Shown here one piece after another: positions 1-5,645 of a stretch of DNA of 11,092 bases. Position 1 is the first letter of the stretch. Each line of letters opens with the position of its first letter. The DNA is from DAOTUL01 sp034437435 (GTDB taxonomy: Bacteria > Chloroflexota > Anaerolineae > Aggregatilineales > Phototrophicaceae): positions 1-11,092 of the forward strand of contig CAYQJO010000147.1 in assembly GCA_964417785.1 (NCBI GenBank). The letters run 5' to 3'. The notes under the pieces are model-generated. The model searched no databases. It saw only the letters and a program-made list of their open reading frames with translations, and was not told where the DNA came from. The position numbers and the translations under genes are program-made.

Positions 1-1577
1 CTGCCGCCGAACAGCACATCGTTCTCCCGCCGGATGATCTGACCGCTGCCGAACAGCGCCCGTCCGGTACCGCTGACCGGACGCACGTCATGGCCGAGTT
101 CGCCTAAACGCGCCATCGTCTTGACCGGAATCCCCTCTTCCAGCGCCAGCACACTGCCCGATGTACCGGTTTCCAGGCACCAGCGGGGACGATCCAGTGC
201 TTCCTGTGGGTTGAGGTCGTCATCAAGCATGGCGCTCATCACCTGGAAATGGCCCTGCGGCTGCATGAATCCGCCCATCACGCCGAACGTGGCCCACAAT
301 TGGCCGTCCTTCGTCGCCAATCCGGGAATGATCGTGTGATACGGACGCTTGCCACCAGCAAGTGCGTTAGAATGATCCGCATCGAGGACGAAGTTGGCTC
401 CGCGATTTTGCAGGAACACGCCCGTACCCTTCGCTATAATGCCGCTGCCGAAGCCCATATACAGGCTGTTGATAAACGAGCAGCCGTTGCCTTCACCGTC
501 GATCACACACAGGTAGATCGTATCCGAGCTTTGCGGCGGCATACCGAAAGCGGGATGCTGCGCTTGTTTCGGGTCGATCAATGCGCGGCGCTGGTCGGCA
601 TAAGCCGGATCGAGCAGTCCGGCCACCGGCACACCAACTTTCTCCGGATCAGCAATGTACCGGCGGGCGTCGGCGAAGGCCAACCGCATCGATTCGACCA
701 TCAGATGCAGGCGCTCCGGCGAATCCCAGGGCATGGACGCCAGATCGAACCCGGCGGCAATGTTCATCGCCAGCAGTGCGGTCAATCCCTGCCCGTTGGG
801 CGGATGCTCATAAACCGTCACATCATGGTAGGTCGTGCTGATGGCGTCACCCCAGGTCGAGGTGTGGTGCTTCAAATCGTCGTGGGTCATCACCCCGCCG
901 AGCGACTGCACCGTCTCCACAATGGCGTCAGCGACCGGCCCGGTGTAGAAAGCCTCCGGTCCTCCTTCGGCAATCGCCTGGAAGGTCCGCGCCAATCCGG
1001 GAAGCTGCACCACCTGACCGACAGCAGGCGGTTCACCGCCAGGGAGATAATCTTCGGTGTTGGGACTCTTACGCAAAAATCCGCCGCTGCGCCCCCAGGC
1101 CATCCCGAACACTGGCGGCACACCGTAGCCCTCTCCAGCATAGTGAATGGCGTCCACCAGCACGTCTTTCAGGCTCATGGTGCCGTGCCGTTGCAGCAGA
1201 TCGTACCAGCCCATCACGGTACCGGGGACCGTCACGGCATGGACGCTGCGCTCCGGGATGGTGCCATTGATTCCCTGCTGTGCCAGATAGTCGATACTCA
1301 GGGCGGCGGGCGCACGTCCGCTGCCGTTCAGGGCAGAGACCTGGCCGGTTTTAGCGTCATAGTACAACGCGAAGCAGTCACCACCGACGCCAGTGGAAGC
1401 AGGAGCCGTCACGTTCATTACAGCGGCGGCGGCGATGGCCGCGTCGGCGGCGTTGCCACCCTGGCGCAAAATCGCCAGACCGGCCTGCGAGGCCAGCGGA
1501 TTGCTGGCGGCGACCATACCACGTCGGGCGACCACCATCGACCGGCGTGACTTGAAATCATAAGACATGGGTTTCAT
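1..1577 (-). CDS. Gamma-glutamyltransferase family protein (YwrD-like), 3' end cut by window edge
   Basis: Predicted Ntn-hydrolase that cleaves or transfers the gamma-glutamyl group of glutathione and similar compounds. Read on the minus strand, the frame is open for 525 codons with no break. The N-terminal part has the family signature (GMVAASNPLASQAG, then GGNAADAAIAA and STGVGGD at about residues 17-60). The predicted autocleavage and catalytic threonine is Thr353 (codon 519-521) in SSDTIYLCVIDGEGN. After it come FGSGI, LQNRG and GVMGGFMQPQGH, all typical of the small subunit. Family members of the YwrD type are about 525-540 residues, so probably only some ten residues lie beyond position 1. 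Two in-frame ATGs exist, at 1577 and 1568; the upstream one is taken, and neither has a strong Shine-Dalgarno. I see no signal peptide, so the protein is probably cytoplasmic. A palindrome over the candidate -10 suggests repression or activation. Family assignment is firm; the substrate is not known. Confidence 0.93.
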   Translation of the reverse strand, partial: MKPMSYDFKSRRSMVVARRGMVAASNPLASQAGLAILRQGGNAADAAIAAAAVMNVTAPASTGVGGDCFALYYDAKTGQVSALNGSGRAPAALSIDYLAQQGINGTIPERSVHAVTVPGTVMGWYDLLQRHGTMSLKDVLVDAIHYAGEGYGVPPVFGMAWGRSGGFLRKSPNTEDYLPGGEPPAVGQVVQLPGLARTFQAIAEGGPEAFYTGPVADAIVETVQSLGGVMTHDDLKHHTSTWGDAISTTYHDVTVYEHPPNGQGLTALLAMNIAAGFDLASMPWDSPERLHLMVESMRLAFADARRYIADPEKVGVPVAGLLDPAYADQRRALIDPKQAQHPAFGMPPQSSDTIYLCVIDGEGNGCSFINSLYMGFGSGIIAKGTGVFLQNRGANFVLDADHSNALAGGKRPYHTIIPGLATKDGQLWATFGVMGGFMQPQGHFQVMSAMLDDDLNPQEALDRPRWCLETGTSGSVLALEEGIPVKTMARLGELGHDVRPVSGTGRALFGSGQIIRRENDVLFGG

Positions 1578-1589
1578 ATGAAAACTCGC

Positions 1590-1618
1590 AATCGTCACGA
1601 ATAGATACGGTGACGATT
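1590..1618. promoter_or_regulatory. Perfect 9-bp inverted repeat, probable operator
   Basis: AATCGTCAC (1590-1598) and GTGACGATT (1610-1618) are perfect inverted copies separated by 11 bases, with centres 20 bp apart (about two helical turns). The element overlaps the TATAAT at 1616-1621 and ends 13 bases before the start codon at 1577. That layout suits a dimeric transcription factor blocking the promoter. The same sequence could also form a hairpin in the leader transcript. The cognate regulator is not in the window. Confidence 0.5.
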
Positions 1619-1621
1619 ATA
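1616..1621 (-). promoter_or_regulatory. Candidate -10 box of the gamma-glutamyltransferase gene
   Basis: On the minus strand this reads TATAAT, a perfect -10 hexamer. It is 38 bases upstream of the ATG at 1577, giving a leader of about 30 bases. The best-spaced -35 position (GGGCCA at 1644-1639) is poor, so the promoter may need an activator. The inverted repeat at 1590-1618 overlaps it. Confidence 0.4.
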
Positions 1622-1753
1622 ACCGGGTTAACCGCTGCTGGCCCGGTGACATTTTTTTCAGGTGATCGGCCACCAGCGTCGCCAGATTGGGCGATGTCAC
1701 CGACCACGGCCTGGCGGTAGGTTTCCAGCATCGGTTTGGGGAAACCAATGAAG

Positions 1754-1777
1754 TCAGCACAGATGAACCTGTGCTGA
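1754..1777 (-). terminator. Strong hairpin downstream of the small secreted protein gene, possible terminator
   Basis: TCAGCACAG (1754-1762) and CTGTGCTGA (1769-1777) form a perfect 9-bp stem with a 6-base loop. It lies 37 bases past the stop of the minus-strand gene 1814-2278 and before the gamma-glutamyltransferase gene. Read on the minus strand it is followed by CTTCATTGGTTTCCCC, only moderately T-rich, so it is not a textbook intrinsic terminator. It may instead act as an mRNA-stabilising or partial-termination hairpin. Confidence 0.45.
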
Positions 1778-1813
1778 TCCAAATGCCAATTCAGTTTACG
1801 CGCACTCGAGCGA

Positions 1814-2278
1814 CTATTCGTCCATTTCCATTTCGTGCATGAAGTGACCCAGGAACCATGCATCCAGTTCATGTCGTAGGTCTGTACATGCCTGCGGTTC
1901 ACCTTCAATATCCCCATGCTCAAGGAAAGTGAAAGGCGGTTCTTCGGTCTCGGACATCTCCGGTTCCTCAGTTTCCGACATTTCCGGTTCTTCGGTCTCG
2001 GACATTTCTGGTTCTTCCGTTGCAGTCATCTCCATCTCGGCCATCATAGCTTCGAACAAAGGAGTATACTGGCCGAAGTCGAAGTTGGAGACGTCGGTCA
2101 TTGGGAAATGACCATATTCGTGTTCAGAGATGTAGAGCAGTGTAATGAGGGTCCAGTCACAGACAATTTGATCATCCTGTGCTTCCACAATGTTACGCTG
2201 AGCGCCAAAGCCAAAAGACGCGAACAGTACAACAACGAGAAACGCCGTCGCCATCATGAAAGTAATTTTGTTGCGCAT
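1814..2278 (-). CDS. Small secreted acidic protein with EMSETEEP repeats, function unknown
   Basis: A 154-residue protein that I do not recognise as a named family. Start at 2278: an in-frame ATG at 2302 exists, but AGGAAGG lies 8 bases before 2278 and the signal peptide begins there. Residues 1-33 form a Sec-type signal peptide (MRNK, then a hydrophobic stretch TFMMATAFLVVVLFASFGFG) with plausible cleavage after Ala26 or Ala33. The mature part has an N-terminal module (about 37-84), an acidic linker with three exact EMSETEEP repeats (91-114), and a C-terminal module (116-154). Cys40 and Cys131 are the only cysteines and could pair outside the cell. The protein is strongly acidic and Met-rich (MMAEMEM, HEMEMDE), so metal binding is conceivable but unproven. 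It sits alone between two divergent regulatory regions. Confidence 0.75.
   Translation of the reverse strand: MRNKITFMMATAFLVVVLFASFGFGAQRNIVEAQDDQIVCDWTLITLLYISEHEYGHFPMTDVSNFDFGQYTPLFEAMMAEMEMTATEEPEMSETEEPEMSETEEPEMSETEEPPFTFLEHGDIEGEPQACTDLRHELDAWFLGHFMHEMEMDE
1937..2008 (-). repeat. Three in-frame 24-bp tandem repeats encoding EMSETEEP
   Basis: Units at 2008-1985, 1984-1961 and 1960-1937 on the minus strand each encode EMSETEEP. The middle unit differs from the first at four bases and the third from the first at one base; every difference is synonymous. A partial copy (TATEEP) precedes the array. The pattern suggests an old duplication whose peptide is held by selection rather than a fresh slippage product. 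Confidence 0.9.
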
Positions 2279-2324
2279 AGCAGTACCCTTCCTATATTTC
2301 AACGAGTTTGAAATTGACGATATG

Positions 2325-2355
2325 AGTATAACGCAGAATTACACTGGTTGCCCAA
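2325..2355 (-). promoter_or_regulatory. Candidate promoter of the small secreted protein gene
   Basis: On the minus strand TTGGGC (2355-2350) is followed, 19 bases on, by TATACT (2330-2325), which matches the -10 consensus at five of six positions. The predicted transcript starts about 40 bases before the ATG at 2278. The spacer is long and the -35 weak. Confidence 0.35.
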
Positions 2356-2391
2356 ATTCAACGTTAATTAAACATTATCATCTGGTTAAAA

Positions 2392-2435
2392 TTGTGCGAA
2401 ATATATTATTTTGTGCGAAAGTTTTGAGATGTGCG
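2392..2435. promoter_or_regulatory. Direct repeats TTGTGCGAAA in the divergent intergenic region
   Basis: TTGTGCGAAA occurs exactly at 2392-2401 and 2411-2420. A third, shorter copy of its TGTGCG core is at 2430-2435. The core copies are spaced 19 and 18 bp apart in the same orientation. They lie in the 281-bp AT-rich gap (2279-2559) between the secreted-protein gene and the divergent radical SAM cluster. Regularly phased direct repeats of this kind can bind an oligomeric regulator. No convincing -35/-10 pair was found for the plus-strand cluster in the rest of this gap. Confidence 0.4.
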
Positions 2436-2545
2436 TGTTTGCTGGCGGTGCTTGCTTGCGAATCTTGATTGGATGCGATAGGCTATATTTCATAGTGTAT
2501 CGTAAAAACTGTGACTCTGTTGGACATTTTCTGAACCATATTGAC

Positions 2546-2551
2546 GAGGTG
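2546..2551 (+). promoter_or_regulatory. Shine-Dalgarno GAGGTG selecting a TTG start at 2560
   Basis: GAGGTG lies 8 bases before TTG 2560 and 14 bases before the in-frame ATG 2566. Spacing favours the TTG, though the ATG cannot be excluded; the two differ by two residues. Confidence 0.6.
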
Positions 2552-2559
2552 TAATATCA

Positions 2560-3675
2560 TTGTTTATGGTTGACTCAACACATCTACCGAATGTAGCTCT
2601 TTACCCAACCGAAACGAAGGCGGATTATTTGCCAACTGCTTATCAGTCCGTTGACCCCGCAACTCGTGCTGCTTTTGCTGACGAGGCTCCACACTGTGTT
2701 TTTATCGAAGTTACCAATCACTGTAATCTTCTTTGTGATATGTGTCCACGCACCTTTGTGACCTATGAAGAACCCAAGACACTAAGCTGGGAGAATTTCC
2801 TGAGAATCGTTGAGCAGTTCCCCAGGATGGAGCGGGCAGTTTTGCATGGCATCGGGGAACCGCTGATTAACAAAGATTTACCGCGCATGATTTCCTATTT
2901 GAAGGAGCGCGGTGTGTATGTCCTGTTCAACACCAACGCAACATTGCTGAATGAAAAGTGGGCGTATGCGTTAATTGAAAGTGGTCTGGACGAAATGCGC
3001 TGCTCAATTGACGGGGCTGATCCCAAGACGTATGCGGAAGTACGGGGTGCGCCGTTGCTGCACAAAATTGTCAGCAATCTGACAGAATTCATGCAAATCC
3101 AGAAAGCAACCGGTGCCGATACGCCCCATGTATCCATCTGGATGACGGGTATGAAAGAAAATGTGGCTGAACTACCGGCTCTGATCCGTCTTGCCGCAAA
3201 CGTCGGGGTGCCGGAGATATATCTGCAACGGATGGTTTATTACCACGAAGCCGAAACTGCGCCGGGTCTGATGGACGACGGTCACAGCTTGTTTGATGAA
3301 TTCGATGCGTATGTGGAAGCGTTGATTGTTGAATCTGAGGTACTGGCAAAGGAACTGGGTGTAATGTTCAAAGCATCGGGTGCGACCAACCCGCATGCCA
3401 GTCTGGAAGCCAACAAGAATCGCAACCACAAACCCTGGGCTGCGTGTATGCGTCCCTGGACAACCGCCTATATCACGGCCAACGGCAACGCCCTGCCTTG
3501 CTGCATTTCACCTTTTGCCACACAAGATTATGACAGCCTGAAGCTCGGCAATTTGTTCGAACAGCCATTTGAAAACATCTGGAATGACACCCGCTATCAA
3601 CAATGGCGCGAACGGCTGTTGAGTGATGCGCCACACGAGGCATGTGCTGGCTGCGGTGTACACTGGAGTTTGTAG
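2560..3675 (+). CDS. Radical SAM protein with SPASM-like C-terminus
   Basis: A 371-residue radical SAM enzyme, expected to bind a 4Fe-4S cluster and cleave S-adenosylmethionine to start radical chemistry. The cluster motif is CNLLCDMC (Cys55, Cys59, Cys62), followed by the SAM-binding GIGEP (97-101) and a SIDG strand. The C-terminal region has Cys296, then the NGNALPCC stretch with Cys314 and Cys315, and finally CAGC (Cys362, Cys365) just before the end. This is the layout of a SPASM-type domain holding at least one auxiliary Fe-S cluster. SPASM enzymes usually modify peptides or proteins, but the substrate cannot be read here. It is first of a plus-strand run; the second radical SAM gene begins 9 bases later behind a strong AGGAG, so the two are very probably co-transcribed. 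Numbering uses the TTG start. Confidence 0.9.
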   Translation: MFMVDSTHLPNVALYPTETKADYLPTAYQSVDPATRAAFADEAPHCVFIEVTNHCNLLCDMCPRTFVTYEEPKTLSWENFLRIVEQFPRMERAVLHGIGEPLINKDLPRMISYLKERGVYVLFNTNATLLNEKWAYALIESGLDEMRCSIDGADPKTYAEVRGAPLLHKIVSNLTEFMQIQKATGADTPHVSIWMTGMKENVAELPALIRLAANVGVPEIYLQRMVYYHEAETAPGLMDDGHSLFDEFDAYVEALIVESEVLAKELGVMFKASGATNPHASLEANKNRNHKPWAACMRPWTTAYITANGNALPCCISPFATQDYDSLKLGNLFEQPFENIWNDTRYQQWRERLLSDAPHEACAGCGVHWSL

Positions 3676-3684
3676 GAGATCAAA

Positions 3685-4491
3685 ATGTCTGATGTATGCG
3701 CCAATCCCGGCTCCAAGCTCGCCGCTCTCCAATGGAAGTTATGGATTTATACTAACTACGACTGCAATTTGCGTTGCTCGTACTGTGTCGCAAAATCCAG
3801 CCCAAATGCACCTCGTCGCGCTATTGGTCTCAAGAATGTCCAGCAGCTTGTCGATGAAGCGGTTGCTCTCGGTTTTGACCATGTGTTTTTCACAGGTGGT
3901 GAGCCGTTCTTGCTCAAAGACATCTATGAGATGCTGGCCTATTCTTCGGCGCGGGTGAAGACCACTGTCCTGACCAATGCCATGCTCTTGCGTGGCAAGC
4001 GCCTGGAAAAACTGAAAGCCATCGACAATGATAATCTGATCATTCAGGTCAGTCTGGATGGTGGTCGTGCCGAAGACCACGATGCTTATCGCGGAAAGGG
4101 AGCCTGGGACAAGGCGGTGCAGGGGATTTATGCGCTGCAAGAAGCGGGTTTTCGGGTCCGTCTGGGTACAACCGAGACACCGGTTAACTGTGCCCATATG
4201 GATAAGTTGCACAGTTTCCGTGAGTCGCTGGGTATCCCATCGCAGGATCACTTTATCCGTCCGCTGGCAAAACGCGGTTACTCCAAAGAGGGGATAGATT
4301 TGGGGATGGACAACCTGATCCCGGAATTGACTGTCAACATTGACGGTGTTTTCTGGCATCCGCTTTCCACCGACAACGATATGCAGGTCGCCAGGAAAAT
4401 CTTCCCGCTCAGTCATTCGGTCAACAAAGTTGCCGACATCATGTATGAGATGGAACAGACAGGCTGTGTGCCGAATGTCGAATTTACCTGA
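3685..4491 (+). CDS. Radical SAM protein lacking a SPASM cysteine cluster
   Basis: A 268-residue radical SAM protein. CNLRCSYC (Cys27, Cys31, Cys34) binds the 4Fe-4S cluster and GGEP (71-74) is the SAM-binding motif; VSLDGG follows at about residue 120. The C-terminal part (about 190-268) carries DGVFWHP (220-226) where SPASM proteins usually have their NGxxxPC stretch. It has only one cysteine near the end, so no auxiliary cluster is likely. The start is an ATG with AGGAG six bases upstream, nine bases after the previous stop. It may partner the preceding enzyme, or act on a small molecule; its reaction is unknown. It is not an ArsS-type protein as far as I can tell. The gene reads cleanly to a TGA stop, so TGA terminates in this organism. 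Confidence 0.88.
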   Translation: MSDVCANPGSKLAALQWKLWIYTNYDCNLRCSYCVAKSSPNAPRRAIGLKNVQQLVDEAVALGFDHVFFTGGEPFLLKDIYEMLAYSSARVKTTVLTNAMLLRGKRLEKLKAIDNDNLIIQVSLDGGRAEDHDAYRGKGAWDKAVQGIYALQEAGFRVRLGTTETPVNCAHMDKLHSFRESLGIPSQDHFIRPLAKRGYSKEGIDLGMDNLIPELTVNIDGVFWHPLSTDNDMQVARKIFPLSHSVNKVADIMYEMEQTGCVPNVEFT

Positions 4492-4505
4492 GGTTAGAAT
4501 ATGAT

Positions 4506-4522
4506 GGCTCTCGTGTAGAGCC
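4506..4522 (+). other. Intercistronic hairpin
   Basis: GGCTCT (4506-4511) and AGAGCC (4517-4522) form a perfect 6-bp stem with a 5-base loop, 14 bases after the second radical SAM gene. No T-run follows, so it is probably an RNA-processing or stabilising hairpin rather than a terminator. Confidence 0.35.
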
Positions 4523-4554
4523 GCAAGTTCAGAATTACAAAGGAATCTGAGAAC

Positions 4555-4797
4555 ATGATCTACGCTTACGTTTTGATTAAAGCTGAACCGAGTCGGGTTC
4601 AGGAATTGGTCGAGGAATTGACCGACATGGAGCTTGATGCATCGGTGATTAAGTCGGTGCATGTGACGACGGGTCAGTATGATCTGATCGCCCATGTCGA
4701 GTCGCCAACGATACAAGACCTGGGCAACTGAATTAGCGAAGGAATTGCGGGTGCCGTGGGCATCCGTCAAACAGAGACTTGTATTATAATATGGTAA
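4555..4797 (+). pseudogene. Lrp/AsnC ligand-binding (RAM) domain protein interrupted by in-frame TGA
   Basis: The frame starts at ATG 4555 with AAAGGA ten bases upstream. It begins MIYAYVLIKAEPSRV and continues through VKSVHVTTGQYDLI-like sequence (here IKSVHVTTGQYDLIAHVES), the hallmark of stand-alone Lrp/AsnC effector-binding domains of about 78-80 residues that lack the DNA-binding part. A TGA at 4729-4731 ends it after 58 residues (DLGN-stop). The same frame then continues ISEGIAGAVGIRQTETCIII to a TAA at 4795-4797, exactly the missing family C-terminus and total length (81 codons). A single TGG-to-TGA change is the simplest explanation. It could be a real mutation, a sequencing error, or a short product that still dimerises. 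Such proteins usually sense amino acids or related small ligands. Confidence 0.75.
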
Positions 4798-4804
4798 CAA
4801 TATC

Positions 4805-5086
4805 ATGCTGGATACGCCGCCAGTTGCTGACATCACTCTGGACGCAGGCAGAAGTGGTTGCTGTGATTTGCTGCTCCTGATTGTCAAGGAAATGCGTACC
4901 CTACAACCACACCAGATACTCCACGTATTGGCCTATGATCCGGGTGCGGCAGAGGATATACCGGCCTGGTGCCGTACAACGCAAAATAGTTTGATCTATC
5001 AAACACCATCGCAAGATCGGTTACAACCATCTCACTTCTATATTCGAAAGAAAGGTATGGCTCCAATTGTCAAAGCTACTGGTTAA
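4805..5086 (+). CDS. Diverged TusA-family sulfur carrier-like protein
   Basis: A 93-residue protein that aligns along its length to TusA/SirA/YedF proteins. These carry persulfide sulfur on a cysteine for tRNA thiolation, molybdenum cofactor or dissimilatory sulfur pathways. Landmarks are TLDA (11-14), the cysteine seven residues after the Leu of LDA (Cys19), DPGAAEDIPAWC (45-56) and FYIRKK. The usual CPxP motif reads CCDL, so the cysteine is kept but both prolines are lost, as is the glycine of QPG (QPHQ) and that of TGxEL (TQNSL). Where TusA normally stops after IRKK, this frame runs on for GMAPIVKATG and overlaps the DsrE-type gene by 20 bases. The start (ATG 4805, weak ribosome site) is 7 bases after the Lrp-like frame. 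It may be a decaying or respecialised copy. Confidence 0.65.
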   Translation: MLDTPPVADITLDAGRSGCCDLLLLIVKEMRTLQPHQILHVLAYDPGAAEDIPAWCRTTQNSLIYQTPSQDRLQPSHFYIRKKGMAPIVKATG

Positions 5087-5426
5087 TCTCAGTTCCGGTG
5101 CCGAAAGTCTGGATAAGGCAAGCGTCGCCTTCGTTGTCGCCAACGCAGGACTGGCAGGCGAACAGGAGACAGCCATTTTCTTGTCGGTCGAGGCTGTCCG
5201 GTTAGTTCAACAGGGTGGAGCCGATGGGCTTCATACTGAAGGCTTCAAACCGATGCAAGAATTGATCGATACCTTCATTGCGGGTGGAGGTAAAATCTGG
5301 GTGTGTCCTCCGTGTGCTGCATCACGCAGCATCACCGAAGACAATTTGATCGCCGGTGCGGTCTTCGCGGGTGGTGGTAAACTGGTCGAGTTCTTATCTC
5401 AAGGTGCTGCTACGGTCTCTTACTAA
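5067..5426 (+). CDS. DsrE-family protein with CPPC motif
   Basis: A 119-residue cytoplasmic protein of the DsrE/DsrF-like fold. These proteins bind or relay sulfane sulfur, often beside TusA. It opens with the typical SKLLVNLSSG strand and glycine turn, then AVRLVQQGGADGL, and carries Cys80-Pro-Pro-Cys83 in WVCPPCAASR, followed by the glycine-rich helix start (about 95-107). The two cysteines are the probable sulfur-binding or redox pair. The frame opens with TTG at 5067; AAAGG lies 11 bases upstream, and the ATG at 5057 is out of frame and meets a stop after nine codons. The TusA-like gene overlaps its first 20 bases, so translation is probably coupled. Length matches the family, with no sign of damage. 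Confidence 0.85.
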   Translation: MSKLLVNLSSGAESLDKASVAFVVANAGLAGEQETAIFLSVEAVRLVQQGGADGLHTEGFKPMQELIDTFIAGGGKIWVCPPCAASRSITEDNLIAGAVFAGGGKLVEFLSQGAATVSY

Positions 5427-5458
5427 ACGGCAGCCACGAAATCTACGGAAACAAGTGG

Positions 5459-5644
5459 ATGAGCTTGCGCGAAGACATCGCCGAACTGCCGACGGTCGCA
5501 CAACCATGTACTACAAATGATGAGAAACAGCGAGATTCGCGATGGAATGACGGTGACTGCCGTACTTCATGCTGCCCTACGACGTATGATTGGTCCGTAG
5601 GTGCGCGTCATATAAAGTGGCGTTCAATAGCTAAAGAGGTATGA
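5459..5644 (+). CDS. Doubtful small hypothetical ORF between DsrE and DoxD genes
   Basis: A possible 61-residue product beginning MSLREDIAELPTVAQPC; no family is recognised and the second half looks non-natural (many Cys, Trp and Arg). Its stop at 5642-5644 precedes the next ATG by one base, so it could serve in translational coupling, but the match may be chance. Another frame of the same 219-bp stretch holds MTVTAVLHAALRRMIG (from ATG 5547, stop 5598-5600), which recalls the first strand and helix of a ThiS/MoaD-type protein and may be a gene remnant. A TATAAA at 5611-5616 could be an internal -10 box, but TTGGTC at 5590-5595 is only 15 bases away from it, so no promoter is called. Confidence 0.2.
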   Translation: MSLREDIAELPTVAQPCTTNDEKQRDSRWNDGDCRTSCCPTTYDWSVGARHIKWRSIAKEV

Positions 5645-5645
5645 A

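Noticed and set aside
249..1550. Plus-strand open frame of 433 codons
   Set aside because: It is antisense to the gamma-glutamyltransferase gene, whose minus-strand translation shows clear family motifs throughout. The plus-strand product has no recognisable domain.
1622..1658. ACCGGG...CCCGGT inverted repeat followed by seven Ts, as a plus-strand terminator
   Set aside because: The stem is only 6 bp with a 14-base loop, and no plus-strand gene lies upstream of it.
1558..1923. Minus-strand frame of 121 codons before the gamma-glutamyltransferase gene
   Set aside because: It overlaps the end of the secreted-protein gene in another frame and the promoter and palindrome of the next gene. The composition is not protein-like.
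1814..2278. Repeat protein as a RiPP precursor for the neighbouring radical SAM enzymes
   Set aside because: It has a Sec-type signal peptide, is divergent from the radical SAM genes, and its repeats lack typical modified residues. No leader-binding protein is seen.
4729..4731. TGA read as tryptophan or selenocysteine
   Set aside because: TGA ends several intact genes here (4491, 7807, 8493, 9212), and no selenocysteine-insertion-type hairpin or catalytic role is expected in a RAM domain.
4785..4790. Perfect TATAAT before the TusA-like start
   Set aside because: It lies within the C-terminal part of the Lrp-like frame, has no -35 at suitable spacing and would leave a leader of only about eight bases.
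3739..4887. Minus-strand open frame of 382 codons
   Set aside because: Antisense to the second radical SAM gene and the Lrp-like and TusA-like frames, all with clear family motifs. The antisense product resembles nothing.
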